Below are positions 21,977 to 31,734 of a stretch of DNA of 64,000 nt, one piece after another (the stretch's first letter is position 1; each line of letters opens with the position of its first letter). The position numbers and the translations under genes were made by a program. The stretch is from Closterium sp. NIES-65. Its lineage: Eukaryota; Streptophyta; Zygnematophyceae; Desmidiales; Closteriaceae. The stretch covers positions 434,001 through 498,000 of the forward strand of contig CANXME010002072.1 in assembly GCA_948144175.1 (NCBI GenBank), read 5' to 3'. The notes below the pieces were generated by a model. That model was not told the origin of the DNA. It ran no database searches and saw only the letters and a list, made by a program, of their open reading frames with translations.

Positions 21977-24730
21977 CTACCTCTCCCTCTTTGCCCTACC
22001 CTTGCCCCTTCTATGGCTCTTCTCCCCCCCTCCCCCTCTCTTGTCCCCCCGCCCCTCCCGCTTCTCCCCCTTGCCCTCCCTCCTGCCCCCCCCCACCAGC
22101 TCTGCTGCTTTCTCTGACAGCCGCCGCCGCCGCCTGCCCCGCCCTGATGCCCCCCGCCCCTCTGCAGCCGCCAAAAAGGGGGGTGGGGGGAAAGGGAGGG
22201 GTGGGGGGGAGGGTGTGCGAGAGCAAAGGTGGGTGAGGGGGAGAGGGAAGAGCGCAAGGGGAGATGAGTGTGTACAGGTTGCAAAACAACAAGTGGCATT
22301 GCTGAACCCAGTGCGTGAGTGGTGTTGGTGGTAGAAGTGAGCGCTGGTAATCAGCGTGAGTGGTGTTGGTGGTAGAAGTGAGCGCTGGTAATCAGCGTGA
22401 GTGTTGTTGGTGATAGAAGTGAGCGCTGGTAATCAGCGTGAGTGTTGTTGGTGATAGAAGTGAGCGCTGGTAATCAGCGTGAGTGTTGCCGGTGACTGCA
22501 TGCACTCACACCGCTCACAAAAGAACCTTTCCTCACCTGAGTCACTGTCAGCGCCAGCCCCGCCACTGCCCTGCCCCTCCCCGTCCTCCCCCTCCGAACC
22601 ACTCTCCTCCCCATCACTCTCACCCTCCCGGTTCCGCGCCCTGCCCCTCTGCCCCTGCTCCTCCTCTGCATCCTCCGCTGCGCCGTTGGCAGCAGGGGCA
22701 GCGGCAGCAGTGGGCGGAGCGGGGGTGGGGAGGGGGTGGGTGGGGAGGAAGAGCAGGGCGTCAGAGGAGTCGTCAGAGTCGCTGTAAGCCGCCACGCGCT
22801 CCACCCTCTCTATGTCCACCTCCTCTGATCCACCTCCCTCCTCCCCTGCACCATGCCGTGCGGGCGGGCCCAGCCCCGGGTCGGGCCAGGCGTCGAACTC
22901 GTCCTCGCGCTCCACGTACTCCTCGTTCTCCTCCAGCTCACGGAAGTCAGGCGCGAACGCACTCCAGCTCTCGCGGTAGTCCTGCGCCCACAGGTAGATG
23001 CTGCCGCCGCCCGCCAGCGACGCCATCACCTTGCGTGTGGGGTGCCATAGCAGGTCCGCCAGGGCCTCCTTGGGGCCCTCGAGGATGCGCACGAGCTGTC
23101 CGAAGGCGCGGTTCCAGATGTGGATCTTGTGCTCGCCGCGCGCCGCCACGCCGCCCACCACGAACTCGCCGTCGCCGCTGAAGCAGGCGCTGCGCCACTG
23201 CACGCGGTTCACCGCGTCCTGGTACTCCTTCACGAACGTCAGTGCCACCAGCGCGCGCTGCTTGACCCGTGGCACCACCTCGACTGCCCCCGGCCACCCC
23301 CCGCCCTGCTTGCTGCCCCCTGCTCGCCCGCTCCCGCGCTCACTGTGCTCTGACTCCCCAGCTGCGCTCTCGCCTCTCTCCCCGTTCTGCTTCGCAACCT
23401 TAGTCTCCCCGCCAGCGCCGCTGCCCTGGGCGCCGTGCAGGGCGGCGGTGGCGAGGGAGAAGACGCGCAGCACGCGGTCCGTGCAGTTGGTCAGCAGGAA
23501 CCGCCCGTCGCGACTCAGCGCCAGCTGGCGGATGCACGCCGCCGCCCATCCAGTGCTGCCGCTGCTGCCACCCGCGGGGGAGGGCACGCCGGGGATGGTG
23601 GCGAGGAGGGCGGCATCGGGCACGGAGGCGACGAGGATGTGGCCCGAGGGCGCGCCCACGAGCGCCAGGCTGCCGCTCTTGTCAAACACCGCCGGCCACG
23701 GCAGGCTCCCCGCCCCCCCCTCGCCCCCCCCGCCCCTCCCACCTTTCCCTGCCCCGCCCCCCGCGCCATCCGCCTTGGGGGAGGTGGGGAGTGGTCGGAG
23801 TTTTCCGGAGGGGAGGTGGAGGAGGGCGGGGGGGGCGCCCATGGGGCAGACGAGCGCGAGGGAGGGGGAGGGGGAGGGGTGCAGGCGCACGTGGAGGGCG
23901 GGCTTGGGGAGGGGCACGGAGGTCACGGGGGAGCCCGCCGCCACGTCCCACAGCACCACGCGGTAGGGCGACGGCGGAGCATGCGGCTGCGCAGGGGAGT
24001 GCGCGTGCGCGTGGGCGGAGGGGCCCGCGGCGGTGTAGGCGGCGAGCAGCAGGCGGCCGCATTTGGACCATGCGACGCTCGTGACCAGCGACGGGGGAGG
24101 AGGGGGAACGGCGGAGGGCGTGGCGGATGGAGAGTCCGCCGTGGCGGGTGAGGGGGTCTCATGGAGGGGCGGGGGGAGCAGCGGGGGGAGCGGCAGCTCC
24201 TTGGCCACTCCGCGCGTGTCGAAGTCCCAGATGACGCACACGCCATCCGCGCACCCCGCTGACGTGGGGGATGCGGGGGCAATGCGCAAACGTAAGGGGA
24301 AGGGAAAGGGAAGGGGGTGTAAGGGGAAGGGGAGGTGGCCAAGGGTGGGAGATTGATGCGGACTTGAGGCGGGGAAAAATGAGGAGGAGGGAGGGCGCGC
24401 ACGGGACTGGCCACGATGGCTGTGTGCGGCCGCGCATGCAGCGCCGCGTACCTGCGAGCAGCGTGCCGCGGCGGTTGAAGGCGATGCACTTGGCGGCGCG
24501 GTGGTCCAGATACTCCTCGATCACTTCGGGGAAGTCGTTCTGAAACGGATCTGCCTCGGGGCGCGCGCGCCGCCGTTTGTGCGTTGCGACATGCCAAGCA
24601 ACGGGAAAGACGGGAGCAATGGGACTGAGGCTGAGCCCGGGAGGGCGGCGCACGCAGGAGGAGCGGGCGAGAACGAGGAGAGGGAGAAACGGGGAAGCGA
24701 GCGAGGCTGACCTAGCAGGCTGAGATTCAT
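21977..24730 (-). CDS. RBBP5: RBBP5/Swd1-like WD40 subunit of COMPASS H3K4 methyltransferase
   Basis: RBBP5 (yeast Swd1, plant RBL) is a core WD40 scaffold that with WDR5 and ASH2L stimulates SET1-type histone H3 lysine 4 methylation in the nucleus. Exons on the minus strand: 24730-24712 (MNLSLL), 24550-24452 (DPFQNDFPEVIEEYLDHR), 24258-22537 and probably 22161-21977. Phases fit at all three junctions and the total is 2025 nt (674 aa). Family hallmarks: FNRRGTLLA-AGCADGVCVIWDFDTRG, CFSGDGEFVVGG, IHIWNRAFGQLVRILEGPKE, WSAFAPDFRELEENEEYVER, then an acidic tail with SDSDDSSDALLFLP. The last exon is basic (GRGRRRRRLSEKAAEL, Lys/Arg-rich) and is supported only by a good GACTCAG/GTGAGG donor, an acceptor CTGCAG, phase and composition. 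Gly/Ser/Pro-rich loops between blades enlarge the propeller. Start: ATG 24730 matches the MNL start of the family. Confidence 0.9.
22313..22490 (-). repeat. 41-bp minisatellite in last RBBP5 intron
   Basis: A little over four copies with period 41 (GCGTGAGT recurring at 22313, 22354, 22395, 22436 and 22477). In gene orientation each unit contains CTGATTACCAG, which resembles a branch point plus AG, so the intron carries several possible cryptic acceptors. It does not touch the donor at 22537. Confidence 0.92.
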
Positions 24731-25376
24731 GGCGACTCTCGACCAATGGCTGCACGTTCCAGCATTCGACGAACGCGGCACGTGTAATGAGATAGATGGA
24801 CGTCCAAGAAAGACGCTTCGGAATTGAGGAATTATGTAGTAAGTTCTAAGACTTCGAATTTCCATGAGGTGGAATGAGCGGTTTGAGATTTGAAATTTAC
24901 AACACGCTTTCGACGCAACATCGAGGTTGGATATATCGGGGAAAGGTCAACCAATTGCATACGTTCTCTCGTCCCAAAGGTTTGGCCCAAGCGCCCACGT
25001 CCAGTCCCCCTGCGACGATTGCAGTCGCCTACCACGACTGGCTGAGAGCCATCCGGCCATTTCACGTCGCACCCGTTTCGTCCACATTTCGCTTCGCCCT
25101 GCGACGCATACGACGTCGCCTACTGGCCTCGCCCAGCTACCCCTACCCTCACCTCAAACCCTCACAGCACCATTTTAGCCTGCCACTCACCACCATCCTA
25201 CCGTTTCCAGCCTAGTTGTACGCTCGCCGCTTCTCTTGCTACCACTGCTGCTACTACCACTATATCCTTTCCTTTAGTTTGCAAGATACCTGCTTTTAGG
25301 GTTTCATCGAGACGGCATAGCGGCGCGTGGCATGCGTTACGTGTGAGCGCGCGGTGGAGGAGAGGCGCGGGTCGGC
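24731..25376. promoter_or_regulatory. bidirectional intergenic region between RBBP5 and the kinase gene
   Basis: The two genes are divergently transcribed with 646 bp between start codons, so this stretch must hold both promoters and 5' UTRs. It is less GC-rich than the genes and shows no clear TATA box on either side. No gene or RNA recognised. Confidence 0.5.
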
Positions 25377-28196
25377 ATGGGCTGCTTCCTGTCCGTCGAG
25401 GTCGAGGCGCCAACAGCGCCGTCGTCCAAACCCGCAGGTCCGCGCCAATGCTTCCTCGTAGCGCTGCGTATCGCACGCGGTCGTTTCTCACGACGCAAGT
25501 GTCACTCACGATGCAGTGTTTCTTGCCGCTCTTACTGCTCCCAGCACCGTATCACCGTTCCTCACCGCCCCCCTTGCCGTCCCGTGCGCAGAGGGCAGCC
25601 AATCCACATCGTCGGGGGCTCCTAGGTCTATGAAAAGCGGCGGCTCGAGCGCGGCGTTATCCAAATTAAAGAGCTCCACATCAGGGCTAGGGGCGGACCC
25701 AGGTGGGGGAACAGGGCCGCCGCCAGCGCGGCGGCTGAAGCTGAAGGAGTTTCTGACGATCACGAACAGCTTCGACGAGAACGGCGTGCTAGGGGAGGGC
25801 AGCTTCGGCAAGGTGTACCGCGGCGTGTGGGAGGAGGCGCCGGCGGGGCGAGGCGGGGGGGGCGAGGTGGTGCGCACGCAGGTGGCGGTGAAGAAGCTCA
25901 ACCCGGAGAGCTTCCAGGGCTACGAGGAGTGGCTGGTGCGCGCTCCCCTCCCCCACCTCGCGCGCGCCCCGCCCTCCCCGCTTTGTCGCGCACGCTCTAC
26001 CTCGTTGCTATGCCCCTCACTCCCCGCTCTCGTTTTTGCCACGCGTCTGCATGGTCTTGTGTGTCGTGTCGTACCCAGTCTGTGCGCGCTTGACTGACGC
26101 GCGCGCATTGCGTGTGCGGGGTGGGGGTGGGCGGGCGGCAGGCGGAGGTGTTGCTACTGGACAAGTTGCGGCACCCGAACCTGGTGCGGCTGGTGGGGTA
26201 CTGCGCGGAGAAGGGCGAGGCGCTTCTGATGTACGAGCTCTGCCCCAATGGCTCGCTCGACGACGTGCTCTTCGAACGTACGCTCTTCCTCCTCCCCCGC
26301 CTTGTCCTGCCATTGCGCCGTCCTGCTATTTCCCCGTCGTTGCCGTCGGGGCGTGCTGCAAAGCAATTCCTCTTTAACTTCATTATCCCGCACTTTCAAC
26401 GTGCGTGTGGTGGGTGTGCTGTGTGTTTGGTTGCGTGTGGGCGTGGCCGCGTGTGGTTGCGCGTGTGGTTGCACATGGGTGTGGGTGCGCGCGTGTGCGC
26501 GTGAGCAGCGGAGGAGTACGTGTTGTCGTGGGAGCAGCGCGTGCGCATAGCGCTGGACGCGGCGAAGGGGTTGGCGTATCTGCACGAGAGCAACATCATC
26601 CACCGCGACTTCAAGGCCTCCAACATCCTGCTCGCCGAGGTCAGTCCTGCTCGCCGAGGTCAGTGCTGCTCGCCGAGGTCAGTGCTGCTCGCCGAGGTCA
26701 GTGCTGCTCGCCGAGGTCAGTGCTGCTCGCCGAGGTCAGTCCTGCTCGCCGAGGTCAGTCCTGCTCGCCGAGGTACCAGCCAACCAGGGTCACGGGCTGT
26801 GAGGGGCTGTGAGGGCACAGATCCGTGCAGCATCCCCCCCTCCTCGCCGAGGGCAGTGCGTAGCTCGTCGCTCCACTGCGCTGTACGGCTGAGCGCGTTG
26901 CCTCACACACGGCGATTGGGACGCGCCTTTTGATTCTCTTACCCGCGCGCCCTGCTCCACAGCTGCCCTGCTGCTGCTGAGCCCGCCCCCGCTGCCCCCC
27001 ATGCCGCCGCATCGCATTCATCAATGCTTCCCCCCTTGACCCCGCCACGTGGCTGCCACACGCGGCACATGGGTGGCACGCGCGGCCACGGGTGTGCGGT
27101 GGATGGCAGGACTACTCGGCGCGGCTGACGGACTTTGGCATGGCGCGGGCAGGGCCGGACGGGGGAGAGACGCACATCTCGACGCGAGTCATGGGCACGC
27201 TGGGCTACCTCGACCCCACCTACATGGAAACCGGTACCTTACCCTCCCCATTCCTCCCCTTCCCCCTCCACCCGTTTACTCCTTGCCACCCTCTCTGCTT
27301 GCTACGCCCCTTGCACCTTCCTTCTTGCCTCAGTTTCTTCCTCCATCCTCCCCTCCTGCTTCCTTGCCTCTTTCTCTGCTCGTCGCCACCCTCCCTTCCA
27401 TCTTCTCATCCCTTCCTCTTCCTATGCCCTGCTGCTTCCCTGTTCTTACCCACTCGCGCCCGCCCTCCGGCCTCGTGTCTGCGTCTTCATCTTGTGTCTT
27501 GTCCTCCCTGCCCACAGTCCACGCTCCCACTTGCCCCCTCCGCCCGCTCATTCCCCTCTCGCTCTTGGCCTCTGCCATGCACCCTCCACATGCACCACAC
27601 ACCCTCCACGTGCACCACACACCCTCCACGTGCACCACACACCCTCCACATGCACCACACACCCTCCACGTGCACCACACACCCTCCACGTGCACCACAC
27701 ACCCTCCACGTGCACCACACACCCTCCACGTGCAACCCACACCTCCACGAGCACCACACACCTCCACGAGCACCCCACACCCCACTGTGCATGGTCTGGC
27801 TCTGGAGCACGCTCACCTGGCATGCCTCTGTGTGTTCCCCTTCCCCCCTGTGTGCGCACGAGTGCAGGGCGGCTGACAAAGAAGAGTGATGTGTATGCAT
27901 TCGGAGTGCTGCTGCTGGAGCTGCTGACAGGGCGGCGCACAACAGGCGAGAGCGGCAACGACAGCCTGACGACGTGGATCCGGCCGTTCCTGTCGCAGCG
28001 GCGGCCGGACCTGAACCTGCTGGTGGACCCGCAGCTGAAGGGCGAGTTCAGCAAGGCGGGCGCGGTGAAGATGGCGATCCTGGGCAAGCACTGCATCCAC
28101 GACGACCCCGGGCTGCGCCCCGACATGACCACCCTCGCTGAGAACCTCGAGCTCGTTGACATCAAGGACCCCACGCCGCCGCCCCAGGCTGGATGA
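25377..28196 (+). CDS. receptor-like cytoplasmic kinase, RLCK-VII/PBL-like
   Basis: RLCK-VII kinases (BIK1, PBS1, PBL group) relay signals from plasma-membrane receptor kinases. Exons: 25377-25437, 25592-25935, 26142-26277, 26509-26639, 27110-27233, 27868-28196; phases all fit, 1125 nt, 374 aa. The start MGCF gives an N-myristoylation Gly2 with Cys3 for palmitoylation, as usual in this family. After a short Ser/Gly-rich leader come [20 protein letters not shown], the glycine loop [18 protein letters not shown] (ATP lysine), FQGYEEWL joined to [31 protein letters not shown] (family-typical catalytic loop), [22 protein letters not shown] and [22 protein letters not shown]. The APE motif reads DPT, so its glutamate is missing; the rest of the catalytic set is present. 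The intron after 26639 starts with a tandem array of the exon-donor junction. Confidence 0.93.
26628..26774 (+). repeat. 19-bp tandem repeat copying the kinase exon end and splice donor
   Basis: The exon end CTGCTCGCCGAG (to 26639) plus donor GTCAGT is followed by seven exact-length 19-bp units starting at 26640, 26659, 26678, 26697, 26716, 26735 and 26754, each reading GTCAGTnCTGCTCGCCGAG; the last is followed by GTACC at 26773. This gives eight GAG/GT junctions in a row, and each unit also contains AG/GT on both sides. Confidence 0.96.
27581..27780 (+). repeat. 20-bp tandem repeat in kinase intron
   Basis: Eight units of ACCCTCCACGTGCACCACAC (with CATG/CGTG variants) at exact 20-bp spacing from 27581 to 27740, followed by degenerate copies. 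It lies in the interior of intron 27234-27867, not at a splice site. Confidence 0.94.
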
Positions 28197-28671
28197 GGCG
28201 TCGGGCGAGGGGGGAGAGCGCTGGCAGGCTGTGTGGCATCAGTGTGGGAAGCATTATTGTTTTGTTGTGCGCCGCCGATGCTGTAGTGTACCGTAGATGT
28301 ATTTATAGTGGTGCGTGCACGCCTGGGCCTGCACAGTTGTGCAGTTATGTTAGAGAATAAGAGATAGGTTGTGTAGGGTACCTGTCTTTACTGGTGTTTG
28401 GGTGCATTATCACATCGACATTTGTGTCTCAATCCCTAATTTCTCGAGTCGCGCCTGCACATTTACCCAACCCCGTGTCACAAAATATGAATGTACGGCG
28501 ACACTGAGCAACCTGGCAATGTGTACAGTTGTTGGCTTCCATTCCCATTGGGTGCGCCAGCCAATACAGAATGCGACAGGGCGATTTGGCGCTGGGCAGG
28601 GACACAAAACAGAAGTGCATCAATCGCGTCTGCCGAACCGGGTCACTGTATCGCAGCTTGTAGCGGGTTCC
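28197..28671 (+). other. kinase 3' flank, no gene seen
   Basis: Begins with the kinase 3' UTR and becomes AT-richer (28250-28480). I see no reading frame with homology, no RNA gene and no clear repeat until the 181-bp satellite begins near 28672. Confidence 0.5.
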
Positions 28672-29598
28672 AGCAAGGGCGTGGGAGGGTTGCGAACATC
28701 ATCGGTCATCGGCGCTCGCGAATGAAGAGTGCCCGCTACGCTGCACTTCCTGCACATGTGCGCATCCTACGGTACCGTTTATTGGGGGTGGAAGCGCTCG
28801 TTCCGAGCGTTTTATTCTGCCGGGTCATGTGGCTGCGCTTGTCTGGTCCTATTACCAAGCCAGCAAGGGCGTAGGATTGCGAGCATCATCGGTCATCCCA
28901 CGCCCGTAACCCTTCCACGCCCTTGCTGGCTTAGTAATAGGACCAGACAAGTGCAGCCACGTAACCCGGCAGAAGAAAAACGTTCGCAACGAGCGCTTCC
29001 ACCCCCGAAACGCGAAAGGATCTGCACATGTGCAACCGGGTCATGTGGCTGCGCTTGTCTGGTCCTATTACCAAGCCAGCAAGGGCGTAGGATTGCGAGC
29101 ATCATCGGTCATCCCACGCCCGTAACCCTTCCACGCCCTTGCTGGCTTGGTAATAGGACCAGACAAGCGCAGCCACGTAACCCAGCAGTAGAAAAACGTT
29201 CGCAACGAGCGCTTCCACCCCCGAAACGCGAAAGGATCTACACATGTGCAAGAAGTGCAGCGGGCGCTCTTCATTCGCGAGCGCTGATGACCGATGATGC
29301 TCGCAACCCTCCCACGTCATTGCTGGCTTGGTAATAGGCCCAGACAAGCGCAACCACCTGACCTGGCGGGAGAAAAACGTCGAAACAAGCGCTTCCACTC
29401 CCAAACGCGAAAGGATCCGCACATATGCAGGAAGTGCAGCGGACGCTCTTCATTCGCGAGCGCCGATGACCGATGATGCTCGCAACTCTCCCACGCCCTT
29501 GCTGGCTTGATAATAGGCCCAGACAAGCGCAACCACGTGACCCGACGGAAGAAAAACGCTCGGAACGAGCGCTTCCAGCCCCAAAATACGGGAGGATC
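28672..29598. repeat. 181-bp satellite, segment 1, with inverted monomers
   Basis: Monomers carry GGATCCGCACATGTGCAGG, GCGCTCTTCATTCGCGAGCGC, GATGATGCTCGCAACCCTCC and TGGCTTGGTAATAGG. GGATC recurs at 29234, 29413 and 29594 (179 and 181 bp). The first monomer (about 28672-28885) is on the opposite strand, then orientation alternates: 28900-29035 forward, 29036-29112 reverse, forward again after that, so a 216-bp fold-back block is tandemly duplicated (28820 and 29036 start alike). The segment ends where element B is inserted. Confidence 0.9.
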
Positions 29599-29730
29599 TG
29601 TCAGAACATTATAGCTTACTTATTTGTGTAGGCTATTGTGGGGTATCCCATAGGGGGTACAACCCAATTAGGGTTTCATATTTGTACTCACTTCATTCAT
29701 AGTTCATTCATTCTCGTTCATTTCTTCTCA
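29599..29730 (+). repeat. copia B 5' LTR (132 bp)
   Basis: TGTCAGAAC...TTCTTCTCA, preceded by the duplicated GGATC and followed at 29731 by the primer site. Short for a copia LTR but of the same size class as those of A, C and D. Confidence 0.95.
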
Positions 29731-29744
29731 TGGTATCGAGCAGG
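29731..29744 (+). promoter_or_regulatory. copia B primer binding site
   Basis: TGGTATCGAGCAGG lies immediately 3' of the 5' LTR. It starts like the initiator-Met tRNA complement TGGTATCAGAGC but diverges after seven bases, so the primer tRNA identity is likely, not certain. Confidence 0.75.
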
Positions 29745-30641
29745 TTCCCCTGTCGGAACTGTTCTTAGGGCCCACCACCGCTACCTCGTAACTTTTTTTT
29801 CTGCCCGGAGCGCGCCCTGAGCCCTCTTACTTCCTTTTTTTTTTTCAATCTGCCCTAACGGCCCCTAGACACCCGCGCGCCGCCCGCCCTAACGCCCGCG
29901 CGCTGCCCGCCCTAGAGCCTGAGCGCGGCCCACCCTAGAGCCTGACGGCCGCCCGCCCTAGAGCCTGAGCGCCGCCCGCCCTAGCGCCCGTGCGCGGCCC
30001 GCCCTAGAGCCTGACGGCCGCTCACCCTAGGGCCTGAGCGCCGCCCGTCGTCGCCCTAGCGCCCTAGCGCCCGACGCCCGCGAGCCGCCCGTCGCACCGC
30101 CCGTGCGCCGCCCGTGCGTCGCCCTCAGCAGCTCGACGCGCCGCCCGTGCAGCCGCCCAGCGTGAGCCGCCCGCGACCGCCCAGGCCGCCGTCCGTGAGC
30201 CGCCCGTGCAGCCGCCCTCCGCCGCCCGTGAGCCGCCCGTGCAGCCGCCCGCAGCCGCCCGTGAGCCGCCCGTGCAGCCGCCCGCGAGCCGCCAGCGAGC
30301 CGCCCGTCGCGACGCCCGCGCCACCCGTGCCACCCGCGTCACCCGAGCCGCACGAGCCGCCCGTGCAGCAGAGCCGCCCGAGCCGCCCGTGCAGAAGACC
30401 CGCCCGAGCCGCCTGTGCCGCCCGAGCCGCCCGAGCCGCCCGAGCCGCCAGAGCCGCCCGAGCCGCCCGCGCCGCCCTAGCCGCTCGAGCCGCCCGAGCC
30501 GCCCGAGCAACCTGAGGTGCCGAGCTGCTGCTCCTGTGGGGCTGCTGCTGCTCCTGGACCGGCGCAGCCGCTGTGCTGCCGTGCTGCTGTACGACTGAGC
30601 TACCCGACTCTTCCTGCTCGGTGAGACTGTCAGCTGCTATA
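29745..30641 (+). other. copia B leader of degenerate GC-rich repeats
   Basis: Non-coding leader between primer site and gag ATG. From 29860 to 30500 it is made of imperfect CCGCCCGCCCTAGAGCCTGA and GCCCGAGCCGCC words, C-rich on the sense strand. Element A shows the same type of leader (1-120), and C has the equivalent on its sense strand. Likely an RNA packaging or translation-control region, but no function can be read. Confidence 0.75.
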
Positions 30642-31693
30642 ATGGCCACCCCCAGTATCCTGGCTTTTGATGCTGAGGGTCGCGCCATTGACTTTGCAGT
30701 CTGGGTCGAGGACCTGCAGCTGTACTTACTGTGCGATGCGATAGATGAGGTTTCTCTCTTTGACTTTGTCTCTGGCGCTGTCCCTGCCCCTCCTGCTGAT
30801 GCTGACCCCACTGTTCGCTCCAAGTGGGCCACACGCGATGCTGCTGCACGTCTTGCTGTGCGTCGCCACCTCCCTTCCTCCGAGCGTGCGCACTTTAGTC
30901 AGTGCAAGACCGCTCAGGCCTTGTACGACGCTGTAGTTGCGCGCTACTCCTCCCCTTCCTCCGCTACGCTGAGCCGCCTCATGCTACCGTACCTCTTCCC
31001 TGACCTCGCTGCCTTTCCCACAGTCGCTGACCTCTTTACCCACCTCCGCGCTAGTGACACTCGCTACCGCGCTACGCTTCCTGCTGAGTTCCGCGCCGCA
31101 AACCCTCCTCCCATGTACATCACTCTCTACTTTCTACTCACCCGTCTCCCTGAGTCCCTTCGTGCCGTTAGGGACCAGTTTCTCTCTGTCTGTCCCACCA
31201 CCCTCACCGTCGACCTCCTTGAGAAGTCCCTGCTAGCGGCCGAGAAGAGCATAGTCACTGTAGGGGCCTCTCGTGGTGACCCGCGCACCCCCATCTTTGA
31301 GGGGTGTTCTCCTTCCCCCCTGCTACCCTCTGTCGCCTCTGCTGCTGCGGCCGACCTCGTTGGTTTAGAGTCGGTCGGTGCGGCGTCTGCCCCCAGCGGT
31401 AGGCGCCGCTCTGGCAGGAGCAAGGGGGGCAAGGGAGCGGGTGGAGCTAGCGGGGGCGGTGGCGGAGGAGGTGGGGGGGGCGGGGGGAGTGGGGGTGGTG
31501 GTGGGGGTGGAGGCGGGAGTGGAGGTACTGGTGGCGGCGGTGGAGGCGGAGGTGGCGGCGGAGGTGGTGGCGGAGGAGGCAGTGGGAGCGGCGGGGGCGA
31601 GGGTGGCGGTGGCGGCGGTGGCGGCGGAGGCGGGGGGGTGGTGGAGGTGGTCGGAGTGGCTCGTCCCAGAGGAGCGGCACTGGGGGTGGTCAG

Positions 31694-31734
<41 letters not shown>

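Noticed and set aside
22483..24151. Plus-strand and other-frame proline/arginine-rich frames over RBBP5
   Set aside because: Shadows of the GC-rich RBBP5 coding exon; no domain in those frames.
28369..29532. Short frames on both strands in the 181-bp satellite
   Set aside because: They recur with the satellite monomer and are interrupted by its variants.
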